Positions 1-10,560 are shown, counted from the stretch's first letter. The stretch: DNA of 64,000 bases from Dendrolimus kikuchii (GCA_019925095.2 CM034391.1:6848551-6912550), one strand, 5' to 3'. Numbers and translations are program-made. Notes: generated by a model from the letters alone, not told the origin.

Positions 1-530
1 CTTGCTCCGCTTCTGCCAAAGAAGGACGCGCCGGTGCTGGAGGGCGAGCTTCGACCTTTGGCCGCTGTGACTTTTTAGTGGGCATTATCATCCACCATTA
101 TTCCGTCGAGACAGGATAGGAGATAGATCGTCTCGTCTCGTGGGGCGAATTACATACCACACCATGCAGGATTAAACAATGATGATTCCGGGGGACAAAA
201 GAAGTCCTCCAGCAGTGGAAGTAGCCTCCGAGGCCTGCGGAGTTGGGAAAATTCCCACTTTCAAGGGTTTTAGTAGGTATCTTTAACTGGGGCGTGGCAA
301 TGGCCTGCCCAGAGGTTGCTAGTGCCTCCCCCTATTTGGTAAATCACACACACGGGTTCTGCCCTTGTCGCTGCCTATGGCATTACTTCTATAAAAAAAA
401 GGCATTACATAGAGGGATCAGACAAGGAGAACGGAATAGAAGGGATGAGATATGTGATTGGAATAGCGGGGTGGGATAGGAGGCGAAGAAGTGGACCATC
501 GAAATTCAGTGGAATCTCACACTCGTTTAT
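1..530 (+). mobile_element. 3'-end fragment of an R1-like non-LTR retrotransposon, running off the window edge
   Basis: The first ~370 bases align in order with 10077-10560: a ttgctccgct start, a ccaaa-gaggacg block, a block resembling gtcccccagcagtgga, and a ttttagt-ggtatc motif. Both are therefore copies of the 3' end and 3' UTR of one element family. From about 415 to 530 a G/A-rich stretch (gaacggaatagaagggatg) resembles 12985-13080. No intact coding frame remains. The R1-like assignment comes from the better copy at 9.6-10.5 kb. Confidence 0.5.
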
Positions 531-875
531 CAATCGTCCTGCTACGAACTAGTTCATATATTACCGTATTATAGGTAGTACATTGTATATATATGTACAG
601 TAGGTACCTACGTATAGTAGACTTGACATGCTAATACCACAGGGCACTATACCTTGACCTAAAAATCGCAGGAGCACGGCTCGCGGTTACGTTACTGGTA
701 GCTCTTATTCACGCCTTTGTACTCGTAAGTGCATTATTACGAGTGCATTTATTATTTATGGCATTTAAGTACGATGTAGTTCACTTATGACATACTAAAA
801 ATTTTAATTTTAGGGCTCTTTTTACGATTTTCTTAGACTTTATAAAATCGCAATGTCTTTTATTCCATGAGTTTA

Positions 876-1205
876 GCAGACAGGCAGACGGCTCATCTGA
901 TGGAAAGCGGTTATCATCGCTAATGGAGATTTGTAACACCAAAGAAGCTACTAATTTGCTGCCCTTCTCTAAAGGAAGACTAGAACCTGGCCATTAATGC
1001 CGGAACACAATTCAAGGTCGTTACGACAGTATACTCTAGTCCAGGGGTGGCAGCTATACAGACGGACAAATACCCTACAGGTTTGGATGTAGGTGTTTTG
1101 TCGCCTCTTACGATAGGCCGCCCGGCCGCAGGAAATTGTAGTCGTAACCGCTTTCCTTTAGGTGGGCCGTCTGCATGTCTGCTGGACTCATGCAATAATA
1201 AAATG
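876..1205. mobile_element. Poly(A) SINE-family copy with an inverted second 3' end
   Basis: Bases 876-1137 are a minus-oriented copy of the most frequent repeat in the window (gcagacaggcagacgg, then tgatggaaagcggtt, then tgccggaacacaa). At about 1145-1200 the same 3' terminus recurs in the opposite orientation (taaccgctttcc, gggccgtctgcatgtctgct, gcaataataaa). The two ends form an imperfect foldback. Divergence from the 19.4- and 61.1-kb copies suggests an old insertion. Confidence 0.55.
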
Positions 1206-1400
1206 TAGAAAATAGTAATCTTTCTCAAAAATAATAAATATATTGGGATAAAATCAACAAGATATATTATATGCCGCTATAAAATAAAGTAGTGATATCA
1301 CAAATGAACTAAAATTCAGGAGTACCGCAATACAGATAAACAATTTACATGTATTTATATATTTCATTTCATTTCAGTGAATATAAGTATATATACTGAT

Positions 1401-1413
1401 GGGGGGGGGGGGG
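1401..1413. repeat. Poly(G) tract
   Basis: Thirteen consecutive G residues directly follow an AT-dinucleotide-like stretch (atatatactgat). The true length is uncertain because homopolymers are sequencing-error prone. Confidence 0.8.
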
Positions 1414-1604
1414 AGAGATAACCTTAGACTTTAAAACTTATAATTCAAATGATAATACGTAAAATTCTGTCGCCATTAACATTAAACGAAAAGTGGACAG
1501 TTCTGGAAAATTAATAAAAAAAATAATAGGAGCCTCCAAGTAGTTTTTAAGACATTTGTGGTGCATTTTTAATTAAAAGTTTTTTATGGTTCTGTAACCA
1601 AATG

Positions 1605-1800
1605 ACACAGCCACATGTATATACACCAATTTAGGTAAGTATTAACGGCGTTAATTTTAAGGTTATAAACAAGACACATCTAGCCACAGACATTAACACT
1701 AACATTATCCCAGATTGAACAGAGACATAATGACAAAAACAGTAGACGTTGATTGAAGACGTTCGCAGACTAGCATAGAGTTGGGCATTTAAAAAAATCA
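1605..1800 (+). repeat. Interspersed repeat family A, copy 1
   Basis: This stretch shares an ordered set of motifs with 8225-8400 and 30690-30830: catgtatatacac, attaacggcgtta, tttaaggttataaacaag, and gccacag followed by attaacactaac. It is non-coding and I cannot classify it. Confidence 0.45.
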
Positions 1801-2196
1801 ATCCTATATAACGAGACGAGGACTCTTGGAAAACAAATGTAATCAGTTGGGTTTAAAAAAAGCGTTGTACTTTTCTATTACAAAGTGCAAAACATAAGCC
1901 CTGAATTCGATCTGAAAGACGAGAAATCTTAAAAATAAGGTCAAAAATAAAGTAAGTTATCGATAATCATAATTGATTTATTTTAAGAAATTTCAACAAT
2001 TAATAATATGAAAACACACCACACCATTAATTCATTCAAAATAACTAAATCCACTACAATTATAAAGAATATTAACGTAATAGAAAGAAATATTAAAAAT
2101 CACTCATCGTTTTACAATCACCTATAACCTCTTACACTACTTAACAGACCTATATCGCGGAAGTATAATAATTTAGAATACTGATTATAAATTAGT

Positions 2197-2329
2197 CTAA
2201 GATAATGAAATCATGACGTGACATTGGCCTTTCATCGAACGACGAAGGTCTTCAGCTTCTGTAAGGATCATCGGTACATCAAGTTGACCAGATTTCCTTG
2301 ACATTTGGTTCAAACAAACTGAAATACAT
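2197..2329 (-). CDS. Candidate 3'-terminal coding exon of an unidentified gene
   Basis: On the minus strand a good acceptor (cttactttaattttgcag) precedes 133 nt. Read with one leading base that completes a split codon, it encodes 43 residues and then TAG at 2197-2199. The peptide includes SVCLNQMSRKSGQLDVP and TEAEDLRRSMKGQ. I do not recognise it, and no partner exon is visible. The upstream neighbour on this strand is the intronless lipase, whose own stop at 2724 looks natural. It could be the last exon of an unseen gene, an alternative 3' exon, or chance. Confidence 0.25.
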
Positions 2330-2594
2330 CTGCAAAATTAAAGTAAGAGGTTAATCTGTATAAGTTATTATTTCCAGCCGCAGCAAATAATTTTAAATAT
2401 TATAATTAAATTTATTTTTAGCTTCGACCCTGATAGTGATTAATAAATTGTTGAATCTTTCTGACGTAATAGATTAACACGAAAATATTTTATTTCCTTA
2501 TAAATGTCAGCATGAATAGAGTTTTTTGTATAGATTCGCATCAAAATAATAATAAAAATTTTGCTCACATTTAACTAAATGATTTTATCCAATT

Positions 2595-2600
2595 TTTATT
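2595..2600 (-). terminator. Probable polyadenylation signal of the lipase gene
   Basis: AATAAA on the minus strand (tttatt on plus), about 124 nt beyond the lipase stop codon. It lies in very AT-rich sequence where such hexamers are common, so the assignment rests on position. Confidence 0.4.
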
Positions 2601-2723
2601 GCAATAATATATTTTTTTTTTTAAATAACTCTATAAATAATTTAATAAAATAACTACTAAGTAAAATTAACAACATTAGCAATAAATTAGAACTTTGGAA
2701 TTGTATTTGGATTTTATAGTAAA

Positions 2724-3974
2724 TTAATTGTATTTTTTTAAATATTCCAAAATTTTAGGAAATACGTAAATGGGTGCTTTGTCATCCCATAAATGGTTAT
2801 GATGACTCCAATATGGCTCAGGTACGATATATTTCTCTAACAGGTTTGGCAACTTCGAACTCAGTGTTTCCAGATCTTCTAAAGGCGATATCCAGTCGCT
2901 ATGGGCACCGATTAGTACTACTGGCGCAGTTACTTTTGACACATTATATTGTGGGGGCTTAACTGAACCGTATCTTTTGATATTCCCTTCTCGACCTTCA
3001 TCGTAACGTTGGAATCGTTTTGATTGAACCAGTTGCCCCCAGTGTACTGCATTTTTAGTAGACACACCGTTGAATAGATGCCCAAATGCAATTGCAAGCG
3101 TCCTTGGTCTTACTGTCCCTGGCTTATATCCTAAAGTTATAGCTAAACCAGTTCCACATAATTCTTCTGGGATTTTTTGGCATAGTAGTTCTAAAAGAAA
3201 ATGCACGATACGATCTTTTGGAACTAGTTCTCTAAGACCTGCTCCTTCTAAGAAAGCTTTTGCAGAATCACTAAATTGTGCTGCAATAATTGCCAACGGA
3301 CTTTCTATATGTGCCAGCCAAGTGACGGGTGCTAAATTAATGGATACAGCAATTTTATCATTGTATTGAGGTCTTAAAGAGTTCATGATAAAAAAGTCTG
3401 TAGTTCCTTGAGAATGGCCAATGAAATTCACTTTAGGTTTTTCAGTTTTCTCAAGTATAAATCCTATCGTTGCTGTTAAGTCATAATATCCGTTTTCGTC
3501 AAAACTAAAATTCCAGAATTCGGGATCAGTGTCGGGGTTTAGTTTGATGTGGCGACGGGCGTAGCTATTCCCTCTGTGGTTGGCCGCCCACACATCATAA
3601 CAATTGTCAGCTAACAAGAAGCCGATGCCTAATTTCGGTCCGGTTAGTATCCAACAATCCGCAGTATCCATTATCCCGTGCATAAGTATCACAGGGTACT
3701 TTCGCACTGGATCGTTACATTTCGCTAACAAGCGGAATAAGGGCAGTATGTATCCATCTTCCGTATACACTGTGTATGTCTCATAAGGGTATTTGTACTT
3801 CGAAGCTAATTCAGTAAAGTTCAAGTACGTATCTTCATAGTAACCAAAAGACTTCTTAAACTCTCGATTCTCAGGAATTGAATACGACACTAGTTTATTT
3901 CGCACTGAATTTTGAAGTGATGCTACTTTGCACATAAACAATACAGAATATATAATTCTCAATTTCGGAAGCAT
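2724..3974 (-). CDS. Acid-lipase-family (lipase 3-like / gastric-lipase-like) protein, intronless
   Basis: A 416-residue open frame of the alpha/beta-hydrolase acid lipase family, whose members hydrolyse neutral lipids such as triacylglycerols or cholesteryl esters in gut lumen or lysosomes. Visible landmarks in order: a weakly hydrophobic N terminus (about residues 7-20) suggesting a secretory signal; an oxyanion-hole-type segment, VILMHGIMDTADCWILTGP (about 95-113); YDVWAANHRGNSYAR (126-140), which matches the family motif DVWxGNxRGN; the nucleophile elbow GHSQG (186-190, Ser188); GAHSDW (356-361, probable catalytic Asp360); and YWSHHNHLW near the C terminus, with His391 the likely catalytic base by alignment of the LW end. 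Length and C terminus fit full-length family members. The frame has no intron, a TATA box lies about 60 nt upstream, and nothing is broken, so it looks functional. Substrate and tissue cannot be read from sequence. Confidence 0.93.
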   Translation of the reverse strand: MLPKLRIIYSVLFMCKVASLQNSVRNKLVSYSIPENREFKKSFGYYEDTYLNFTELASKYKYPYETYTVYTEDGYILPLFRLLAKCNDPVRKYPVILMHGIMDTADCWILTGPKLGIGFLLADNCYDVWAANHRGNSYARRHIKLNPDTDPEFWNFSFDENGYYDLTATIGFILEKTEKPKVNFIGHSQGTTDFFIMNSLRPQYNDKIAVSINLAPVTWLAHIESPLAIIAAQFSDSAKAFLEGAGLRELVPKDRIVHFLLELLCQKIPEELCGTGLAITLGYKPGTVRPRTLAIAFGHLFNGVSTKNAVHWGQLVQSKRFQRYDEGREGNIKRYGSVKPPQYNVSKVTAPVVLIGAHSDWISPLEDLETLSSKLPNLLEKYIVPEPYWSHHNHLWDDKAPIYVFPKILEYLKKYN

Positions 3975-4034
3975 CTCATGTATTATTTCAATAAAAATAC
4001 AACAGGTTATGTTTAATAAACAAGAAGTAGTCGG

Positions 4035-4041
4035 CTTTATA
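4035..4041 (-). promoter_or_regulatory. TATA box of the lipase gene
   Basis: TATAAAG on the minus strand, about 60 nt upstream of the lipase ATG. That would place transcription start near 4005 and give a short 5' UTR of about 30 nt. No clear TCAGT initiator is seen. Confidence 0.45.
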
Positions 4042-4360
4042 AGATTGGGTTGACCTTAGTCAAAGGATAACGTGGATACTGACATAATCAAGTACTAACG
4101 TGTTTTCAGGTACTGCGTAAATACGAAGTGCGAAATTATATCTAATACGGAAGCTGAATATAGTCATGGTCAATGAATTAAATTATAATAAATAAAACTT
4201 AAATTATACATAGATCATACAATTTCTCTAAAATTATGACCAAATAACAAAACGAGATTGATCCCGAACACATCTAAAGTAATGAAGAAACCTCCACTAT
4301 ATTCTAAAAAAGAGTCGACATACACAAAACCACACAAAAATAATAATACGAGTAAAGTTT

Positions 4361-4678
4361 TTTATCCGTGCAGGAACGGAGAAAGAATACAATTTCCTGC
4401 GGCCGGGCGGCCTGTCGTAAGAGGCGACTAAACAACCCACAGCCAGGTGGTAGGGCATTTGCCCGACTGGATGGCTACCACCCCTGGTCTCGAGCATGCC
4501 GCCATAACAACTTTGAGTTGTGTTCCGGCATTAGTAACCAGGTTCCAGACTCACTTAAGAGAGCAGCAGCGCATTTGTAGCACCTTTGGTGTTGCAAATG
4601 TCCATAGGCGATGGTTAACGCTTTCTATCCAGTGGGCCGTCTGCCTGTCTGCTGAACTCCTGCAATAAAAAAAAAAAA
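4361..4678 (+). mobile_element. Poly(A) SINE-family copy, near full length
   Basis: It starts near atccgtgcaggaacgg, passes through cggccgggcggcctgtcgt and the gggcatttgcccgactgg palindrome, and ends in gctgaactcctgcaataaa plus an A-run. It is the best plus-strand copy of the family found at 876, 19395, 20945, 36846, 42420 and 61132. Small open frames inside it (66-73 codons) are properties of the repeat, not genes. Confidence 0.75.
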
Positions 4679-4679
4679 T

Positions 4680-5760
4680 CGTTTCTGATCACGAAGGTAA
4701 TCATCGCCTAAGACATGATAAACGAAAAGTTATTTAAATTAAAAAAAAAAGTAAAAATAGTATTAGTAATGTTTTGCACTCTATAACAATTTATTTATGA
4801 CTTGATTACCAAATGCACGTAACAAAATTGATGAAGGTATTATTAAAATAATTTATCTATTGCTTAAGAGAAACGGTAAAGCCTTTGAATAAAATAACAA
4901 CAAAAACTTATTTTATTTAGTAGATAAAAAAAAGTTATATATGAGTGAAAGTTTTATTTATTAAACACGTACGAGTTAAAATTATCTATTTAAATAAGAA
5001 GTTGCATGAAATGAGCAAACAATAGGAACATTAATTTATTTGTTCTATAGAACACGATCTTTTTTTTTTTAATAAAAACTTTTTTAAGAACAAAGTAAAA
5101 AAAAAATCTATAACTCACTAGTGAGTTATAATGTTTTTTACTCACAGTTTGATAATAGGTGTCATTCTGTGCCTAATTTCGGTGACCATAGAGCCACTTT
5201 ATGAGCAAGTGTGTTGAAAAATAATTTATCTATTGCAAATAAAGCCTTTGCAGTAATGTGTGTGTGTGCACATAAACTACTGTAAGTGCTACTACAAGCG
5301 TCTTGAACCTGATTTATGTTATATAATATATAGGTATATACAAAATATATTTTTTTTTCAATTTTAATTATATTACACAGTACTTTCCGTTATATTACAT
5401 ATTTTTAATAGATTTCAAAAAGGCGAAGGTTCTTAATTCGTCTATATGTATTTCTTTTGTTCGTTACCTGATTTCTCCGTCAATTGTTAATCAATTTTCT
5501 TTTTTTTTGTTTTAATCGAAAGGTTGTACTCCCGAATTCATCCCATTGGCACCAAGTTAGGATCTGATTTGTGGATTGCAAGGAAATCGAGAGCAACTCT
5601 TGTTTGAAGAGCATATACGCCGAAAAGTGAGATGGTAAATTTGTACACGAATGCCAGTTGTAAAATTACAACAGGTGCTTAATATATTATCTCTAATGCT
5701 ATTGAAGCATTTGCGTAATTAAAAACAATTTTTTGTAACAAAACCAAAACATAAACATTT
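4680..5760. other. AT-rich intergenic DNA with a 22-bp perfect palindrome
   Basis: No gene is seen. Bases 5109-5130 are a perfect 22-bp palindrome centred on actagt. It sits inside a longer imperfect inverted repeat of about 48 bp (5095-5142) flanked by poly(A)/poly(T) runs, possibly a tiny foldback element. Around 5540-5690 is a slightly GC-richer block of unknown origin. Confidence 0.5.
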
Positions 5761-5761
5761 A

Positions 5762-5884
5762 ACCGACTTCTTTCTAGAACATCTTGAAGTCGGTGCCAAG
5801 TAAAATATAAAAGAGCAACAAAAAATTTATAAAATATAGTTATTTTTATGTTTTACTTGACACTGACTTCAAGATCTTGTAGAA
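5762..5884. mobile_element. Foldback (MITE-like) element
   Basis: The left arm 5772-5819 and right arm 5839-5884 are inverted repeats with about seven mismatches over 46 bp (ttctagaacatcttgaagtc against ttctacaagatcttgaagtc once reverse-complemented). The loop is about 19 nt. A second short inverted pair, accgacttc and gaagtcggt, lies in the left arm. It is non-coding. Confidence 0.6.
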
Positions 5885-5934
5885 TAAAGTAAAAATCAAC
5901 TAAGAAATCAAATTTTTGACAGTAATGCAGGCCG

Positions 5935-6100
5935 CGCCCTAGGTAATCTGGTTGAGGCTACCAGGCTGTTGCAACCAAAATATGGAAGAAGCAATCTTAG
6001 TAGCCAGTCTATTTTAGTCTAGTGGTTAAATTCTGGCCATCTAGTGCGTGAGCTCCAACAAGCTTTTATACATCGGAGTGTGCGGCCTGAATAATATACA
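5935..6100 (+). repeat. SINE-like fragment with a tRNA-like A box
   Basis: The sequence tagtctagtggttaaattct resembles the start of a tRNA (A-box region) and is followed by cgtgagctcc, a degenerate B-box position. The surrounding stretch is GC-richer than its flanks. The boundaries are guesses. Confidence 0.3.
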
Positions 6101-6729
6101 TTATATACACGAAATGGAGAATGATATAACACAAAAGAATAAAAAAATGGATATTGTGATCTAGATTAAAATTAGATGGATAAATATATACATAAATATG
6201 AACAGCTAAAGATACTGTGAACGACAGTACACTGTAGGAACAATTATGGACGTAATGTTATTTTTATGGTAAACCAGAATATCTTTGTTTTATAAATATG
6301 CGAGATGTATATATAGATAAGTAATTTAGTGTTAAATTTGAAGATTTATTCAAATATAAATTATAAAGAAACTTACAAAGATAAAGTAGCAATTATTTAA
6401 AGTTTTGACGGATGTGGATGTGTATTCACGACTTTTATTAGTAGTGGTATATTGATAAATACTTCTTAGTACCACTTTTGTGGTATTAACTGATACTTAT
6501 CAAGATCCTCTTCGACAGGTCATCAATGGGATAGGTGACCTCAGATCAAAAACGCAATTAGTTTAGTTATTTTTATGATGAGAATATCAACGTTCAGAGG
6601 TTTTATTATATGAACATGTTTATTGTGAGACCATCTTCGGCAGTCTTTGTAGGTAGAAATAATAGTAAAATTAATGCCTCAAATCCTCAGATATGAGTGC
6701 GGTAGCTATTTTGTTCCGTTAATTTGAAG

Positions 6730-7225
6730 TAATTTTAAGTAACTAGGATATGCCCGCGACTTCGTCTTCGCTTGACTTAAAATTCCCGGTATCGCAGAAT
6801 TAAAAAAGAATATAAGTTATCGTTTTAGTGGAAACTGTGTCGGAATAAGCTAGTTTTTGTGCACCCATAAAACTTCAAACTGCTCCCAGAATATATAATT
6901 CCCGCGGGATTTTCGAGAAAAAATATCACACATTTCATTACATTAACTTTGCTATCGATAAGTAAAAAAATCGCATTGGAAATCGATTTTTTATAAACTG
7001 GCCATTTTAAATAATTCCCAGAAAAATTCCTCGGGATTCCCAGAATAAAAAGGACAGAGTTTAATTCTAAGAATTTGATGTCGATCAGTGAAAACCGCAT
7101 AAAAATCGGCCCAGTAGTTTTTACGTGAATCTAGTACAAACAGACAAGAAAACTAAAAAAAATTCATGGAGGTGTTCTCCATGCTTTATATAGTCTATTC
7201 TAGTTTTTTTTAATAGCTTCAATGT
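6730..7225 (+). mobile_element. Non-LTR retroelement 3'-region fragment, family B
   Basis: It reads in order cccgcgacttcgtcttcgc, cccgcgggatttt, gaattccc, gaatttgatgtcgatcagtg, gcccagtagtttttacgtga, acaaacagacaag, then tctattctag with ttttttaatagcttcaatgt. The same order occurs at 48118-48630 (plus) and inverted at 14920-15070. It is a widespread decayed repeat with no coding capacity. Confidence 0.6.
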
Positions 7226-7327
7226 ACTGCTAGCGCCCACGCACCCGCCCCGCCGGCGACTTCACGGTTTGCCAGTTCATCAGGTTGAAGGACGTCCTAA
7301 GTTTATTGAGACGCGGGTATCACTCCA

Positions 7328-7454
7328 GGGCCCAAATTTTGCTATTACAATATCTTCAGAAAGGTCCACCACAGGCGTTATAATGGCTAAAAACAACCAT
7401 TATGACGCCATTCGTCGACTATTCTGACGATATTGTAATAGCAGAATTGGCCCC
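7328..7454. mobile_element. Foldback MITE, about 127 bp
   Basis: Two arms of about 58 bp, 7328-7386 and 7397-7454, are imperfect inverted repeats sharing the core gctattacaatatc. They are separated by a 10-nt loop (ctaaaaacaa). It is non-coding and would form a near-continuous hairpin if transcribed. No clear target-site duplication is seen. Confidence 0.75.
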
Positions 7455-7779
7455 TGATGTGACGAATGTTTTCATTCGGCTTGATGTTTCATTCTTATCT
7501 GATTGAATGAACTTATTAACTTAGACGCTGCTAAACACGTTTATAATTATAATGTCTGCAGCCTTGTCATTATAACCTCTCTGTACTACTTGGATTAACC
7601 TGCTATAATATTTATGTAATAATACACATATTACGCCCTGTATAAAATGTGACGGGTTATGTGACTTTTCATAGGTAGTAGTTTACGCATATTTCACAGC
7701 TCGGAAACTTAAAGTGGGGTAGTATGGGTCCCCAATTAATTCGGTTTACCCACTAAAATATATCGGTAATTCTGTTTGC

Positions 7780-8050
7780 GATGTGTGCTAGAGTAGGAGA
7801 AATAAAGGTATTGCTGACGCAGCAATGCTAGGCTGACAAGAGCCCATCAATAACAGCGGCTTCACCTTGAGCCGGAAAAAGTCAGAGCCTTCCAACGTTT
7901 CAGGTCTCAATTAAGTGCGAAGGTTGTGTGCGGAACACTTGTGAGTGAAGGTGGTTTTGGGCGCGAGGGTGTATGAGCATCCTCCTTCTCACCGGCGTCG
8001 CCACCTCCTTAACGGACACTTAGAATTCGCGTTTCAGTAAAAAAAAAAAT
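7780..8050 (+). mobile_element. Probable 3' UTR fragment of a non-LTR element with a poly(A) tail
   Basis: A GC-richer block (agagcccatcaataacagcg, gagccggaaaaagtc, ctcctccttctcaccgg-type sequence) ends at an A-run at 8039-8050. It resembles non-LTR 3' UTRs in composition and polarity. There is no coding frame and no family assignment. Confidence 0.35.
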
Positions 8051-8224
8051 AGAATATAACGGGTGAGTAGATAGAATTCTTTATTCCCCGAAATGGATTA
8101 GTTTTAAGGAGGGGGGAGGGGGGGTCACACCTGGGATACCGATGCAATTATAATATGACATTTGACGCAGATATAGCGATGGATGTAATGCGTTATTTAT
8201 GGTGCGATATTGTTTTTCATCGTT

Positions 8225-8400
8225 AAAGACGTTACATATTGACAGATAACGTATGTATATACACTAATGTGGCTATTCGTTAACGGCATTATTTTTAAGG
8301 TTATAAATAAGACGCATTTGGCCACAGTCAATAACAATAAACTTGTCGCAAATGAATCTCGAGCATAACGCAGACTGCTGACTTAGAATTAATTTTGTAC
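8225..8400 (+). repeat. Interspersed repeat family A, copy 2
   Basis: It shares acgttacatattgacagata, gtatatacactaatg, cgttaacggcatta, aaggttataaataagacgc and ggccacag with the copies at 1605 and 30690. Confidence 0.5.
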
Positions 8401-8716
8401 AATCATGTTTTTTCTAGGATTATTAAGATTTTCAATTTACGATCCGATGCCATTTAGGAATGTGTTTGGACGCCTTTCAATGTTACTTTTATACTTAACG
8501 TTTGTTGTTCCTAGTAATCTTATTCAATGCTAATACCGAGGTTTATAAGATATAATAATAACATAACATCTGAAAGAGTACGTCTGTTTTAAGGTATAAT
8601 ATTTTAGTCTTAAATTGTTAAACGTATTACAATAAAACAAACCAGAAATATTGACAATTATCTTAGTTTTTATTTGGATATATTTTAATGACGTTGTTTG
8701 TTTACATTATAAAAAC

Positions 8717-9393
8717 TAAGGCCAATTACAGTGTTCCACGACCGTCAGTGCGTACGTCAGTCGCGCTTGTCATTTATATGAAAATTCATAAATCCTTACA
8801 GTGCCGGACTGACCATATGCACGCTTATATTGCTACGCACTGCGTACGAGGCCCGTCGGTCGAGCGCGTCTGCATGCGTGCCGTCGGTGAATCGATGCGC
8901 TATAGAAACAAATGAACGCGTTTAGTGTTGCACCGATCGGTAGACTGATCGAACGCATGCGTTTATCATCATAAAAAAAGTGATTTCATACTGAAGTTAA
9001 AATGTTTAAAATAAGTTCTGATGTTTTAAGTTCTCTTGTAATTTCGCTGATAATTCGTCCAAACTTATGATCAACATCCTGAAGGAATTAAAAGAAAATT
9101 CTTTATCTTCGCGCAATAATGAATATAAAGTAGTGGATTCCCCTTGAAATGATTTTTAGGCGACGATTAGATGAACGTGATATCTACGTCTTTTGTTCCT
9201 TAAACGTTTACGAAGCTAATAAGCAGCAAGTAAACTATTTGCAAACGCGTCCATTTCGTGTACTGACTTTACCAGTCTGGTCAGTTTGTTGATCAGGAGA
9301 GCACTGAGTGTAACAAACTGACCGTCGGTTAATGCGTACCGTCAGGAAGGAACGTACGCACTGACGATCAGTTGAGCTTTGTAACCGGCCTTA
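8717..9393. mobile_element. 677-bp terminal-inverted-repeat DNA transposon derivative
   Basis: The left end reads taaggccaattacag and then accgtcagtgcgtacg. The right end, reverse-complemented, reads taaggccggttacaa and then tcgtcagtgcgtac. The terminal inverted repeats are thus about 40 bp and imperfect. Related subterminal motifs recur inside (gaccgtcggt, cgtacgtcag, accgtcaggaag). No open frame resembles a transposase, so this is a non-autonomous element. No unambiguous target-site duplication is visible. Flanking TAA/TTA is part of the symmetric ends, so superfamily is undetermined. Confidence 0.65.
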
Positions 9394-9639
9394 GGTGTTT
9401 TTGTTCTACTATGACTAAATTATTTTGACGGCAAATTGAAAGGTGGTAGGTATTTTTATTTTCAAAAATGATTGATCGATGAATGAATAAACAATAAATG
9501 TAGGATATTGACTGTGTTTTGGAAACATGTTTATTATGTGTTTCTGTGGAAAATGTTATTTTTGTTTAGTGAAAGATGATTTTTCGAGCTGCTACAAATA
9601 ACTCCCTTATTAAAGACCTTTGATTTGGTTAAAGTTGGG

Positions 9640-10560
9640 TGTTGCGCACAAAAACTGAAGCGTGCCGGTCGCAGCTCTACGACGTCACCATGGAGGTGTG
9701 GGTAGATCGCCTACGACACTATAGAGACAAAACGAAGTCACGGCACCCTGACGTTCCGGCTGATACAGATCCTCTCGAGGCTCGGCTGCTTTGGGAGGTA
9801 CCTGTGTCGCCTACACCGTAAGCCGACGTCAGGGTGCCATCTTTGTGACTCCAACGATGAGGATACGGCATTACACACACTCCACGAGTGTCCCGGCTAG
9901 AGAGAGCAGCGCCTAAAACCTCCTCCGATCCTTGTCGCCGTTACCGGATTTGACTTTTCGCTTCCGGCCGTGGTTTACCATCATGGTCGGGAGCCGTACC
10001 AGATTGAACACCGTCTCCTCCTTCTGCGAACACGTTATGCTTGCAAAGGAGGAGACGGAGCGGGAGCGTGAGCGTACGTCATTGCTCCGCTACCGCCAAA
10101 AGAGGACGGGTCGGTGCCGGAGAGTCAATTTGCAGTTTACACCTTCATCTGCCGTAAGTGGGCGGTGCGGGTGGCCCCTTTCTCACCCACCGTTATGCTG
10201 TCGAGATAGGGGCGGGATGTGTTTCGCGTGCTCTCACCTCTCCTCCCGTGGAGCGACTTACAGACGGCCATACGCGTAAAGAGAAGTTGAAGATGCCGGG
10301 GGATAAAAAGTAGTCCCCCAGCAGTGGATAATGCCGTCTGGCCACGGCCTGCCAGGATTAGCGGAGGGACTAAGCCATGTCTCGTATCCCTGGCATAAGG
10401 CGAAAAACGGAACACCCACGCATTTTAGTGGGTATCCCTAACAGTGGAGAAGCAATAGCATCTTTATTTCTATCTAGAGGTGCTAGTGCCACCCAGACGA
10501 ATCTTACACACGGGCCGCGACTTTTGCTCATTGCGTGTTTGCGCTTGCGCGGTCTATAGT
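9640..10560 (+). pseudogene. Decayed C-terminal region and 3' UTR of an R1-like non-LTR retrotransposon
   Basis: Around 9840-9900 one frame reads HLCDSNDEDTALHTLHECPG. This has the CX-n-C-X-n-H-X-n-C layout and EDTxxHTLxxCP wording typical of the C-terminal zinc knuckle of R1-clade reverse transcriptases. Downstream, a frame with VMLAKEETERERE
 is followed by a 3' UTR shared with the start of the window, including a ttttagtgggtatcccta motif near 10426. Frames are broken by stops and shifts, and the RT core is absent. It cannot be active. Confidence 0.6.

Noticed and set aside
3070..3369. 99-codon plus-strand frame within the lipase
   Set aside because: Antisense shadow of the minus-strand lipase coding sequence.
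10137..10415. 92-codon minus-strand frame in the R1-like remnant
   Set aside because: GC-rich 3' UTR of the plus-oriented retroelement produces chance frames on both strands.
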